A stretch of DNA of 33,144 nt from an uncultured bacterium. Its GTDB lineage: Bacteria > Planctomycetota > SZUA-567 > H5-PLA8 > CALKMO01. How positions within the stretch are numbered: position 1 is the stretch's first letter; the number at the start of each line of letters is the position of its first letter. The translations under genes and the position numbers were made by a program. Positions 1 to 7,250 of this stretch are shown here, piece after piece. The notes under the pieces were generated by a model, which was not told the origin of the DNA, ran no database searches, and worked only from the letters and a program-made list of their open reading frames with translations. Location: NCBI GenBank assembly GCA_937991785.1, contig CALKMO010000103.1:1-33144 (forward strand), given 5' to 3'.

Positions 1-144
1 GTTCATGCCGATCAGGATCGGCTGATGCGAGCCGCGATGTCGCTGCCGGAGCTGAGGCCATCATGCGGCCCCGATGAATCGGCGGAGCTGTCTGCCGGCA
101 CCGATGATCGGCCTGTTCGGACCGACGATCCGGTCGGAGCCTAA
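1..144 (+). CDS. C-terminal end of an unidentified protein (partial)
   Basis: Frame 1 is open from the window edge to a TAA at 142-144 and gives 47 residues. Third codon positions are mostly G or C, as in the clear genes nearby. The tail is hydrophilic and contains TDDRPV followed by a second TDD. A 'TDDRP' near the C-terminus occurs in some polyamine-synthase-like membrane proteins, but 47 residues do not allow an assignment. The gene would be convergent with the PA14 gene, and the hairpin at 329-353 lies between the two. The start and all domains lie outside the window. Confidence 0.35.
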   Translation, partial: VHADQDRLMRAAMSLPELRPSCGPDESAELSAGTDDRPVRTDDPVGA

Positions 145-328
145 ATCAAAACCGCCGCCGGCAGTACAAGCGTTGTGCAAGCGACGCGCGAAGAAAAGTC
201 GCAACTCAAAGCTCGAGAAGAAGATAGGCCAAGTCAGTCCTTGGACGATACGCATGGCGCGGACGCATCGGACGGCCAAGCAACTTCGCCGTCCCGACGA
301 TTGTCTCCGACATATTGCGGAAAACGCG

Positions 329-353
329 GGAGGCGGCCTTACTGGCCGCCTCC
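329..353 (-). terminator. Hairpin between convergent genes, probable terminator of the PA14 gene
   Basis: A perfect 10-bp stem, GGAGGCGGCC (329-338) with GGCCGCCTCC (344-353), closes a 5-nt loop. Read on the minus strand the stem is followed by GCGTTTT, a short T-tract, which fits an intrinsic terminator about 100 nt past the PA14 stop. On the plus strand no T-tract follows, so its effect on the gene ending at 144 is less certain. Confidence 0.55.
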
Positions 354-450
354 TCTTCCCGGGGACTTCTTCCGATCGTCCCCGATCCCGAAATCGCGCC
401 TTTCGCCTATCGCTTCCATGCTTCCGGACGAAAAACCCGGACCTTTACCT

Positions 451-1380
451 TTATTTCGTTTCCTTCTTGAAGACCGGCAATACGTCATCTCTGTCAAGCC
501 GCCCCTTCTTCGGAACCAAATCGAGCTTGCTGTGCTCGAAATGCGCAGCCGGGATAAGCTGGGCCGGTATGTTGAGCGCCTCGCATTTCCAGTACAGTTT
601 TATCGGATCCTTGTCGTCGTGCTTCAGGCTCTCCCCTTGGAAGTACTCTATGACGATATCGTGCTTGCCGGTAAGCAGCTTGGCCTTGGCCACCCTGTGC
701 GACTCGGGCGACTTCTCCCAACACGGTATCCAACTGTCAACCAGCGTCTCCCCGTCAATAATCAACCTGCAGCCGTCGTCGGCCCATATCTCGAATTCGA
801 CGTCAACCATTTCCTTTTTGGTTTCGTTCTTGCCTGGCGTACCTACGATCAGCTTGCCTTGCCAACGTACTGAGAACCACCCTTTTCGGATGAAGTGGTG
901 GTTGATGTGCGGCTCGACCGCCGTGTAGAGGTACTTGGTGAACGTCCACTCTTTCGGATCCACTGTAGGATTCGTCCCCTCCATCCAGTGCCCATCCCAG
1001 TTGGTCGGGTCTACATAGTAGTGCGCAGCCAGTCCCTTTGCGTAACCGTCCTTGTACTTGTCCGGATCGGGGATGCTGCTCTCATCGCCCTTATCCTTCC
1101 CCTCTTGCCCTATCCCCTCGTCCTTGCTGGATCCCTCGACCTTGGTGCCATCCTCCTTTTTGTTGCCGTGGACATCCACCTTCAGTTCCCTGGTACGTTC
1201 TATCCTTTCGACTGTGGCTCTCGCTACCTCGTGCCTGACGCCCTTAACCGTGTATACTATCCGGCCCGGCGTTTCGCTTACGATCTTGCAATGGACTGAT
1301 GTCCCATCCTTGAAGTATATTTCGTCCCCGAAGACCGAAGCGCAGAATAACAGCCCCACAACAACCACCCACGCTTTCAT
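451..1380 (-). CDS. Exported PA14-domain protein with N-terminal KDG module
   Basis: The protein has 309 residues. The first 18 form a classical Sec signal (Lys, then a VVVVGLLFCASVFG core). Residues 19-65 are a small beta-rich module beginning DEIYFKDG, shared with the proteins at 7251 and 8308. A Lys/Glu/Asp/Gly-rich linker follows (about 66-113). Residues 118-290 resemble a PA14 domain, a carbohydrate-binding beta-barrel, with the hallmark ADDGCRLIIDG at about 200-210, then a Trp and 'HDIVIEYFQG'. The start at 1380 is preceded by GGGAGGAGG with 8-nt spacing; the frame stays open further upstream, but that extension lacks a signal peptide. It is predicted to be periplasmic or surface-located. 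The glycan ligand and role are unknown. The upstream leader contains a repeat copy (1702-1827) also found before the 7251 gene. Confidence 0.85.
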   Translation of the reverse strand: MKAWVVVVGLLFCASVFGDEIYFKDGTSVHCKIVSETPGRIVYTVKGVRHEVARATVERIERTRELKVDVHGNKKEDGTKVEGSSKDEGIGQEGKDKGDESSIPDPDKYKDGYAKGLAAHYYVDPTNWDGHWMEGTNPTVDPKEWTFTKYLYTAVEPHINHHFIRKGWFSVRWQGKLIVGTPGKNETKKEMVDVEFEIWADDGCRLIIDGETLVDSWIPCWEKSPESHRVAKAKLLTGKHDIVIEYFQGESLKHDDKDPIKLYWKCEALNIPAQLIPAAHFEHSKLDLVPKKGRLDRDDVLPVFKKETK

Positions 1381-1701
1381 CGCTTGAACCTCCTCCCAGT
1401 ATGTCGGCACCGCATAAATGCCTAAAAGGCACCGAACCCTTGGCGGTCGCCACAGACCCTCCGCATCGCTTGCTAATTGTAAGACGGACATCGCGCCTTC
1501 CTTGCTGCCGGCAGCCGCAATTTTGTTCCGTCCGCCACCGCCAGAAGTTCGGCGGGCCGATACCTGGCCGAGGTGCCAAGGAACCTCCGGGCAAGCTGCC
1601 GATATCCCCCTTTTCGATCGAGGGCGGTAAAATAGTCCAAAGTCCTTGTTCTACAGCTAATTATGTTCTATCGCAACCCTGTTGAGAATGAACTTTGGAT
1701 C

Positions 1702-1827
1702 GGCCTTGCTGTATAATTTGGCGACATAACCTTTCGATGTGCAAGGAGTTACGTCTAAACTCATCCCGCGGCGCTCGCGTCATAACTTATTGTTTGGCAA
1801 AGCGTTACGCCTTTATGTAACAAAGCC
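1702..1827 (-). repeat. Diverged ~125-bp leader repeat, copy A
   Basis: Read on the minus strand, this stretch aligns collinearly with 6692-6812 on the plus strand. Block 1 (1778-1800) matches 6719-6741 at 20 of 23 positions without gaps. Block 2 (1702-1744) matches 6774-6812 at about 31 of 39 aligned positions with two small gaps, including CAAATTAT in full. The region between the blocks is 33 versus 32 nt but little conserved, and upstream of block 1 a further ~27 nt match more weakly. It is AT-richer than its surroundings and ends 321 nt before the PA14 start, in the sense orientation. The alignment was done by eye. Confidence 0.6.
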
Positions 1828-1849
1828 CTTTGGCCGGAACCAAGTCGCA

Positions 1850-1870
1850 GGGGCGGGGTCGCCCCGCCCC
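1850..1870. repeat. Very stable GC hairpin in the fur / PA14 divergent spacer
   Basis: A perfect 9-bp G/C-only stem (GGGGCGGGG with CCCCGCCCC) closes a TCG loop. No T-tract follows on either strand, so it is not a standard intrinsic terminator. It lies between the leader repeat and the fur promoter, inside the 708-nt gene-free region 1381-2088. It could be a REP-like palindrome or an RNA structure. Apart from this hairpin, copy A and the fur control signals, nothing else recognisable is seen in that region. Confidence 0.5.
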
Positions 1871-1999
1871 CGCATGCGTATGGCGCATAATGCTTGAGCA
1901 ATAATTCCGTCCCATCGGCCGTATACTCCGTCTCCTTACAAAAGATATTCTGCACCGGAACATGCCGGGAAATCTGTGGAAATTCAGTTCAACCGAACC

Positions 2000-2028
2000 T
2001 TGACGATACGGTCGGGGCGGGATAGGAT
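2000..2028 (+). promoter_or_regulatory. Probable sigma70 promoter of the fur-feoAB operon
   Basis: TTGACG (2000-2005) is separated by exactly 17 nt from TAGGAT (2023-2028). This is the best -35/-10 pair in the spacer. Transcription would begin near 2035, about 55 nt before the fur start and directly at the inverted repeat 2040-2054. Confidence 0.5.
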
Positions 2029-2039
2029 TATGCTAGAAA

Positions 2040-2054
2040 TGCGACAAAGTCGCA
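2040..2054. promoter_or_regulatory. Candidate operator (15-bp inverted repeat) at the fur transcription start
   Basis: TGCGAC (2040-2045) and GTCGCA (2049-2054) form a perfect inverted repeat around AAA. Written as 7-1-7 it has the geometry of Fur-family boxes, with six of seven symmetric positions, although the bases differ from the classical AT-rich E. coli Fur box. Its place just downstream of the predicted promoter suits autorepression of the iron operon by the regulator it encodes. This is inference from symmetry and position only. Confidence 0.4.
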
Positions 2055-2088
2055 ATTAGGCAAAGCCGGCGCAAGGAGAGGCGAAAGG

Positions 2089-2598
2089 ATGAAAGGGTCG
2101 AGCGCGACGGTAGGGCAACTGGAGAGATTTCTGCGGAGCCGGGGGTTGAGGCTGACGCGATGCAGGAAGCTGGCTGTAGAGGCGGTCGAGGCGTGCGGCG
2201 CCCATTTTGGCATTGAGGATCTGAAGGCAGCAGCCAGGGCGAAGGGGCTGCGCGTCCACAGGGCCACACTCTACAGGACCGTGCCGCTGCTGGTCGAGGC
2301 AGGGATACTCAGGAAGGTCTCTGCCTCCGGAGGAGATCGCGGCGAGTACGAGAAGGGACTCGGCAGAGGCCACCACGATCATCTGCTCTGCCTGCGCTGC
2401 GGGCGTTCTATAGAGGTATCGAGCGTGGCGATGGAAAGGGAGCAGGCCAGACTCTGCGCGCGGCACGGCTTCCTGGCCGTGGACCATCAGCTCCGCATTC
2501 GCGGATATTGCGCCGATTGCCGGAGCGATGGGCAGCCTGGCGATGCGGCCAGGAGACCGGGCCGGGAATCCGCCGTAATCGTGGCGGGCCGTCGCTGA
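2089..2598 (+). CDS. fur: Fur-family metal-responsive transcriptional regulator
   Basis: The protein has 169 residues. An N-terminal winged helix (about 8-80) contains RLTRCRKLAVEAV and the recognition-helix segment VHRATLYRTVPLLVEAG. The C-terminal metal and dimerisation domain has G-HHDH (95-98), CLRC (C101, C104) and CADC (C141, C144). The two CxxC pairs form the structural zinc site of the family. Residues after about 150 are a short Arg/Gly-rich tail. The ATG is preceded by AAGGAG with 10-nt spacing. It is the first gene of an operon with feoA and feoB, so iron-dependent repression of ferrous iron uptake is likely. Zur or PerR subtypes cannot be excluded from sequence alone, but the Feo context favours iron. 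Confidence 0.88.
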   Translation: MKGSSATVGQLERFLRSRGLRLTRCRKLAVEAVEACGAHFGIEDLKAAARAKGLRVHRATLYRTVPLLVEAGILRKVSASGGDRGEYEKGLGRGHHDHLLCLRCGRSIEVSSVAMEREQARLCARHGFLAVDHQLRIRGYCADCRSDGQPGDAARRPGRESAVIVAGRR

Positions 2599-2646
2599 AG
2601 CTTCCGTCGCGCGAAAGCGCGAGCAGGAGGAGGAAAAAGCGAAGAT

Positions 2647-2925
2647 ATGCAGAATTGCAAGGGAGCACCGAAGCCTAATGCCGATCGTCTCGTTCTGCTG
2701 AATGAGCTGCAGCCGGGACGGGCCGGCGTAATCATCGAGATAATCGGCGGGCGAGGAATATGCAACAAGCTGCAGGCTATGGGCTTGTACATCGGTTCGC
2801 GCGTAAGGCGCGTAGCGGGGGCACTGGGACGCGGGCCGGTGGTGGTCGAGGCGCACGGGGCGCAATTCGCCGTCGGGTTCGGGATGGCCAACAAGATAAT
2901 TGTGGAGACAGAAAATGATAAGTAG
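2647..2925 (+). CDS. feoA: FeoA, SH3-like cytosolic protein of ferrous iron transport
   Basis: A 92-residue protein of normal FeoA size. Its pattern is LNELQPGRAGVIIEI, GRGICNKLQAMGLYIGSRV and then PVVVEAHGAQFAVGFGMANKIIV, the FeoA SH3-like fold. FeoA is a small cytosolic partner thought to modulate the FeoB transporter. AGGAGGAGG lies 13 nt before the ATG, a long spacing that recurs in this window. The gene follows fur by 48 nt and its last 11 nt overlap the chosen feoB start, so translation of the two is probably coupled. No FeoC was found. Confidence 0.9.
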   Translation: MQNCKGAPKPNADRLVLLNELQPGRAGVIIEIIGGRGICNKLQAMGLYIGSRVRRVAGALGRGPVVVEAHGAQFAVGFGMANKIIVETENDK

Positions 2926-4660
2926 GATACTGTTGGTCGGCAATCCTAACGTAGGCAAGAGCGCCATGTTCCACCGTCTGACAGGCGTACACGTCGTATG
3001 CTCGAATTACCCCGGGACGACGGTAGAATACACTGAGGGCGCTTTGAACCTCGGCGGCGAGCGAATCCCGGTGATCGACGTGCCGGGCACGTATTCGCTT
3101 ATGCCTTCCTCTAAAGGCGAGGAAGTCGCGACGCGGATGATCTCCAATGGCGGCGCAATAATAAATGTCGTGGATTCCACCAATCTTGAGCGAAACCTGC
3201 TGCTGACATTGAACCTCCTAGACCGCGGACTTCCGGTCATCGTGGCGCTGAACATGTGGGACGACGCAGCGCACCGCGGCATCCGGATAGACGCCTCCGC
3301 GCTTTCGAAAGAACTTATGGTACCGGTCGTCCCCACGGTGGCCGTCACCGGGGAAGGAGTTAAGGATCTGGTCGCGAGGCTGCCGGACGCCGTCCCCGCT
3401 GCCGCCGAGCGCGGGCGGCGCGACAGGACGGATGAGGAACGATGGGCGGAGATCGGTCGCATCCTGGCGAAGGTCCAATTGCTGGAGCACAGGCATCATA
3501 CATTCGCGGAGTGGCTGGGGGACCTGTCGGTCCAGCCGCTCCCGGCGGGGATTCCCATCGCCGTATTCGTGCTGGCCGCCACGTTCGCCGTCGTGCGCTT
3601 TGTGGGAGAAGGTCTGATCGCTCTGGTATTCGATCCGTTTTTCGAAGGAGCCTGGCTGCCGATGATGGAACGCCTGGATGGGGCGCTCGGCGGCGAGGGA
3701 TTGCTCCACAGCCTTCTTATAGGTCATAAGATAGGAGGCGTTATAGACTTGCGGCAATCCTTCGGGCTGCTGACAACCGGAGTATATGTCGAGTTCGGGA
3801 TGGTGCTGCCCTACATAGTGGCATTTTACTTGGCCGTAGGCATTCTGGAGGATTCGGGCTATTTACCGCGCTTAGCCGTAATGTTGGACTCCGTCTTCCA
3901 CCGAATAGGTCTGCACGGCTGGGCTATAATACCATCGCTTCTCGGCTTAGGATGCAACGTGCCCGGAATACTGGCGACTAGGATGCTGGAGAGCGAACGC
4001 GAAAGGCTTATAGCGGCGACGCTCATTTCGACCGCCATACCTTGCGTCTCGATGCAGGCTATGATTTGGGGTCTGGTCGGCGCGCGCGGCGTTCACTGCG
4101 TCGTGCTGATATACGCTTCGATGCTGCTGGCATGGCTGGTTCTGGGCCGTCTCCTGAACATGCTGCTCAAAGGCCGCAGTCCGGAGCTCCTGATGGAAAT
4201 CCCTCCGTATCGGTTCCCGCCTTTGAGGGCTGCGGCCGAAAAACTCATGATGCGCATCGTCCAGTTCGTCCGCGAAGCTACGCCGCTGGTGCTCGGCGGC
4301 GTACTGCTCGCCAACATCCTTACGATAACCGGCGCCTTCGAGCTGGCCGCGGTGGCGTTCGGGCCGCTCCTATCGGCGATCTGGGACCTGCCGCCCGATG
4401 CGGCGGTTCCCCTGATGGTGGGTATTCTGCGCAAGGATGTCGCCGTCGGGATGCTCGATGCGCTCGGATTGAACGACGCCCAGATGGTTGTGGCTACGGT
4501 GGCGCTGGCCATGACCTTCCCGTGCGCGGCGAGTTTCGTGGTCATGCTGCGCGAACTGGGCTGGAAGGGATTTCTCAAAAGCGTCGGCATAATGATCGCG
4601 ACGGCGATGTGCGCCGGGGCGGCTTTGAACTTCTCGCTCAAGGCCGCCGGCATGCAATGA
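2915..4660 (+). CDS. feoB: FeoB, GTPase-coupled ferrous iron transporter
   Basis: The protein has 581 residues. The N-terminal G domain shows G1 GNPNVGKS (9-16), G2 YPGTT (32-36), G3 DVPG (55-58), G4 NMWD (113-116) and a G5-like VAVTGEG (about 142). A short linking helical region follows, then a multi-pass membrane part containing the two Gate regions, the conserved GLGCNVPGILATR segment with its cysteine, and GILRKDVAVGML. It imports Fe(II) across the inner membrane. The ATG at 2915 was chosen over the GTG-free upstream ATG at 2900 because GGAGA lies 6 nt before it and the G1 region then begins where the family usually does. The protein is shorter than E. coli FeoB (773 residues), mainly in the linker and the C-terminus. 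Confidence 0.93.
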   Translation: MISRILLVGNPNVGKSAMFHRLTGVHVVCSNYPGTTVEYTEGALNLGGERIPVIDVPGTYSLMPSSKGEEVATRMISNGGAIINVVDSTNLERNLLLTLNLLDRGLPVIVALNMWDDAAHRGIRIDASALSKELMVPVVPTVAVTGEGVKDLVARLPDAVPAAAERGRRDRTDEERWAEIGRILAKVQLLEHRHHTFAEWLGDLSVQPLPAGIPIAVFVLAATFAVVRFVGEGLIALVFDPFFEGAWLPMMERLDGALGGEGLLHSLLIGHKIGGVIDLRQSFGLLTTGVYVEFGMVLPYIVAFYLAVGILEDSGYLPRLAVMLDSVFHRIGLHGWAIIPSLLGLGCNVPGILATRMLESERERLIAATLISTAIPCVSMQAMIWGLVGARGVHCVVLIYASMLLAWLVLGRLLNMLLKGRSPELLMEIPPYRFPPLRAAAEKLMMRIVQFVREATPLVLGGVLLANILTITGAFELAAVAFGPLLSAIWDLPPDAAVPLMVGILRKDVAVGMLDALGLNDAQMVVATVALAMTFPCAASFVVMLRELGWKGFLKSVGIMIATAMCAGAALNFSLKAAGMQ

Positions 4661-4697
4661 AGATGGCCGGATGTCCAAGCGGATCTTCCCGCGAGGA

Positions 4698-5483
4698 TCA
4701 CTCGGAGCCCACTACCGAATCGTTGTAAGAAGGCCGTATCTTCCGCCCCGGCGGTACGACCAGGAACTTTTCCGGATCCCATCGCGCGGCCAGCATATCC
4801 TCGAGAAGCCGGATATCACCGCCGAGAATACTGAAGGACCACCCTGATTCCTCAGCGCGCCGGCGCGCCGTTCCCACCAGGTCTTCGACCGGCCCTAACC
4901 CGGTGTCAATGTAGACCATACGGTCGTAGGATTTCAGGCCACCCCATTCGCCCAGCGTTTCCATTATGTACCGCGCGTTCTCCTCGCCGAATTTCGCAAC
5001 CAGCTCATCATACTTCGGGTTCATGCCCAGTCTGTTCAGTATGTACTGACTATCGTCCTTAAGCGTGCTATGGTGCTCGATCCACCCGGGCGAGAGGTAA
5101 TAAGTCCCAGGATGAGCATCGAATTCGGCCTTGTACCGCTCTTTCGAGCCAAGAAGGATCGTTATGCAGTCGTGGGCCCGCGGGACGACCAACGTATGTC
5201 GCGTTGAGCCCAGGCCGGCGGTGCCATTGTTGCACAGGCCGTAGCCGAGCAGGATGGCGTCGTATCCATCCTTAGCATCCGGCGGAGGGACGGCTTCGAT
5301 CTCCGCCCGCAACGCCCCGTTCATGGCCGCCGCGCCTCTATCGTGCAGCCCGAATTCGAGGAACCTGACGTCAACCACGTGGGGCGATCGCGCCGCGCAA
5401 AAGCAGACCTCGCGGTACAACACCTCGCAGCATATCATTTTCAGCCTCAGCCGGCGCTTCTCAGTCCTTTGCGGTTCGCTCAT
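4698..5483 (-). CDS. DUF1638-family protein
   Basis: A 261-residue soluble protein with the DUF1638 pattern: CCEVLYREVCF near the N-terminus, LGYGLCNNG in the middle, then PRAHDCITILLGSKERY and PGTYYLSPGW. Several conserved Cys and His residues suggest metal or cofactor binding, but the biochemical function is not established. From memory, relatives sit near corrinoid methyltransferase genes in methylotrophic archaea; nothing of that kind is seen here. The ATG at 5483 has GGAGG 11 nt upstream. Alternatives are ATG 5492 (GGAGG only 2 nt away) and GTG 5519 (AAGGAA-like site). The gene is convergent with feoB, 37 nt apart, and divergent from pyrE. Confidence 0.8.
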   Translation of the reverse strand: MSEPQRTEKRRLRLKMICCEVLYREVCFCAARSPHVVDVRFLEFGLHDRGAAAMNGALRAEIEAVPPPDAKDGYDAILLGYGLCNNGTAGLGSTRHTLVVPRAHDCITILLGSKERYKAEFDAHPGTYYLSPGWIEHHSTLKDDSQYILNRLGMNPKYDELVAKFGEENARYIMETLGEWGGLKSYDRMVYIDTGLGPVEDLVGTARRRAEESGWSFSILGGDIRLLEDMLAARWDPEKFLVVPPGRKIRPSYNDSVVGSE

Positions 5484-5991
5484 TTCCTGCATTTCCTCCG
5501 TGCCGTTCTCGCTAATCACCAGCTTGCTTCCTTCGCTTCGAGGCCATTCTATCTCCTACGGCAAGCCTTCGCCTGTTCGGTTTCCGGCCGCACGTTTCCA
5601 TAGCTGGATCCGCCCGGGGAGCACATGCGTGGAGCTCTCCGGCGATACGAAAGACAACTCGCCGCCGGCTAGTCGCCGCCATCGCAAACCATGGCTCCGC
5701 AGCGGACCGGCCAATCTACGCCGATGGCAACACGCCTCCCGATCCGGGAACGGCACCAAGGCTGCAGAGGCGTTCGGAACGCATGGGCTTGTCGAAGTCC
5801 GGCGCGGCGTATATATCGAGTGAAGTCCCGGCCGGAGCAAGGGGCATGTCGGGGCGGGTTGCGGCCGTTCCCAGCCGACGGCCGACGAGGTGCCGGCCTA
5901 GCGGCGCAGACAGCCGGCGGGGGGCGGTCCGAAGCCTTCCGGCGGCTGATCCGCGGCGCGCGGACAGGATATGAGGAGGTCCGAAGAAAAA
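5484..5991. other. Divergent spacer between the DUF1638 gene and pyrE; no gene seen
   Basis: About 500 nt without a convincing gene, tRNA, terminator or promoter. Open frames exist on both strands but are Arg/Pro/Ser-rich, have no good ribosome site and resemble no family. It must hold the promoters of both flanking genes, but no clear -35/-10 pair was found. Confidence 0.5.
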
Positions 5992-6648
5992 ATGCGGGAC
6001 TGGCTAAAGGAGTTCAAACTGCATGGCGCCATATGGCTCCACTGCGGCGACCCCAGGGCGCCCCACGCGTTGCTCACGTCGGGGCTCCATTCAGACGGGT
6101 TCGTAAACACCACCGCCGTTACGTGCCGCCCAGAGCTGATCGAGGGGATATTGAAGAGCCCCGATGGGCTGGGCCCGCACTTGGAAGAGGCACGGGGCGC
6201 CGATTGGGTAATAGGTTCGGCCATGGGCGCGATAACCCTTGCGCATTCGGCCGCCTCAGTCCTGCGGTGCAGGTCAGGCTTTACCGAAAAGGACGGCGAC
6301 CGGATGACGCTCGCCCGTTTCCATACGCTCCCGGGAGAAAAGGTCCTGTTGGTCGAAGACGTCATTACGACCGGAGGCTCCACGCTCAAGACATTCGATG
6401 CCGTTGCTGGGACCGGCGCGGAAATACTGCCCTTCCTCCTGGCGCTCGTGAACAGATCCGGCCGCGAACGCCTTCATGCCGGGAAACCGGAGAGAGACCG
6501 GGATGGCGGAATAAGCATCGAGATTCGCGCGCTCATCACGCTGGACATCAAAACTTGGCGGCCGGACGAATGCCCGCTCTGTAAGAACGGTTCTGCGTCG
6601 CTGAGGCCGAAGGCATGTTGGGAGGAGCTTGTTTCTTGGAACAAGTAA
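5992..6648 (+). CDS. pyrE: Orotate phosphoribosyltransferase (PyrE-like)
   Basis: The protein has 218 residues. The type I phosphoribosyltransferase PRPP-binding motif KVLLVEDVITTGGS lies at about 117-130, and 'LTSGLHSDGFVNT' (28-40) corresponds to the SGxxSxxxxN substrate region of OPRTases. A C-terminal CPLCKNG (194-200) matches the Cys-pair tail of one PyrE subgroup. PyrE transfers ribose-5-phosphate from PRPP to orotate in pyrimidine synthesis. The flexible loop lacks the usual RKxxKxHG and reads TEKDGDRMTLARF, which from memory also occurs in this subgroup. ATG 5992 is chosen because AGGAGG lies 12 nt before it; an in-frame ATG at 5971 would place that site inside the gene. No other pyrimidine genes are near. 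Confidence 0.8.
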   Translation: MRDWLKEFKLHGAIWLHCGDPRAPHALLTSGLHSDGFVNTTAVTCRPELIEGILKSPDGLGPHLEEARGADWVIGSAMGAITLAHSAASVLRCRSGFTEKDGDRMTLARFHTLPGEKVLLVEDVITTGGSTLKTFDAVAGTGAEILPFLLALVNRSGRERLHAGKPERDRDGGISIEIRALITLDIKTWRPDECPLCKNGSASLRPKACWEELVSWNK

Positions 6649-6651
6649 GCG

Positions 6652-6667
6652 TATCGGGCTGCCGATA
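6652..6667 (+). repeat. Small hairpin directly after pyrE
   Basis: TATCGG and CCGATA form a 6-bp stem around a GCTG loop, three bases after the pyrE stop codon. No T-tract follows, so it may protect the 3' end or weakly attenuate rather than act as a classical terminator. Confidence 0.3.
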
Positions 6668-6691
6668 GGATCAACATTCGACAGTATACAT

Positions 6692-6812
6692 GGCTTGTCG
6701 CATAAAAGATACAAGGCGTTGCCAAGCAAAAAGTTATAACGTCGCGGCAACCGCGCTTTCGCTCAAGCCATTTTTGTGCATAGAATTATAGCGCAAATTA
6801 TGCAACAATGCC
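6692..6812 (+). repeat. Diverged ~125-bp leader repeat, copy B
   Basis: Plus-strand partner of 1702-1827 (minus). The best blocks are 6719-6741 (20/23 identical) and 6774-6812 (about 31/39). The copies are collinear and nearly equally spaced, and each lies sense-oriented upstream of a KDG-module gene; here the element ends 438 nt before the start at 7251. Between the blocks a local GCGG-CAA-CCGC hairpin can form. No inverted ends or target-site duplications were seen, so a shared leader of duplicated genes is more likely than an insertion element. Confidence 0.6.
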
Positions 6813-6943
6813 ACGGCATACTGAAGAATCCTTGCCGCAGACGGAAAGGCTGATCGTTCAAACTCATCACCACCGGCTTCGTTGCTAAAAACTACTTGCC
6901 TAATCCGAAAACAAAGGAATCGGGCGCCATATGCGGGGGAGGA

Positions 6944-6952
6944 TGGTATAAT
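6944..6952 (+). promoter_or_regulatory. Extended -10 promoter element
   Basis: TGGTATAAT is a perfect extended -10 (TGnTATAAT). No recognisable -35 lies 16-18 nt upstream, which extended -10 promoters can tolerate. Transcription would begin near 6959 and give a leader of about 290 nt for the gene starting at 7251. Confidence 0.45.
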
Positions 6953-7250
6953 AGGAGATGAAAGCAATAAGGCGCGTACCAAGGGGCTGACGACGCTGCC
7001 TTGGAACCATGTTCGGCATATAAGCCTAACAAAGGCGGCTGGCGAGGCGTCCAAGATAAGGGAGCCTTGGAGGATAAGACGCGGAAGCCGGAGAAGCCAT
7101 AACGGATGGCCGTTTGGCGAGTTATGGCGATGGGCGCGCTATTGTGGCGCAACCTTTTGCGGAATAACAGCTTATGCCCTAAAGCGCGCATTAGACCCAG
7201 ATTGATGACGGACGTTTTGCAAAGCGGCCTGGTTTGTGGGGAGTCGCTAC

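Larger units (their letters stand above)
6649..7250. other. Long AT-richer leader/spacer before the 7251 gene
   Basis: About 600 nt with no credible gene on either strand. It contains the small hairpin after pyrE, repeat copy B and an extended -10 element. The open frame that crosses it on the plus strand has no family resemblance. Base composition is visibly less GC-rich than the neighbouring genes. Confidence 0.5.

Noticed and set aside
1712-1717. TATAAT on the plus strand as a promoter
   Set aside because: No acceptable -35 lies at 16-18 nt, TG is misplaced for an extended -10, and the bases belong to the conserved repeat block read on the other strand.
5254-5823. Plus-strand frame ending in GLVEVRRGVYIE, possibly a gene remnant before pyrE
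   Set aside because: Most of it is antisense to the DUF1638 gene and the rest is Arg/Pro/Ser-rich. Only the last dozen residues look protein-like, which is not enough.
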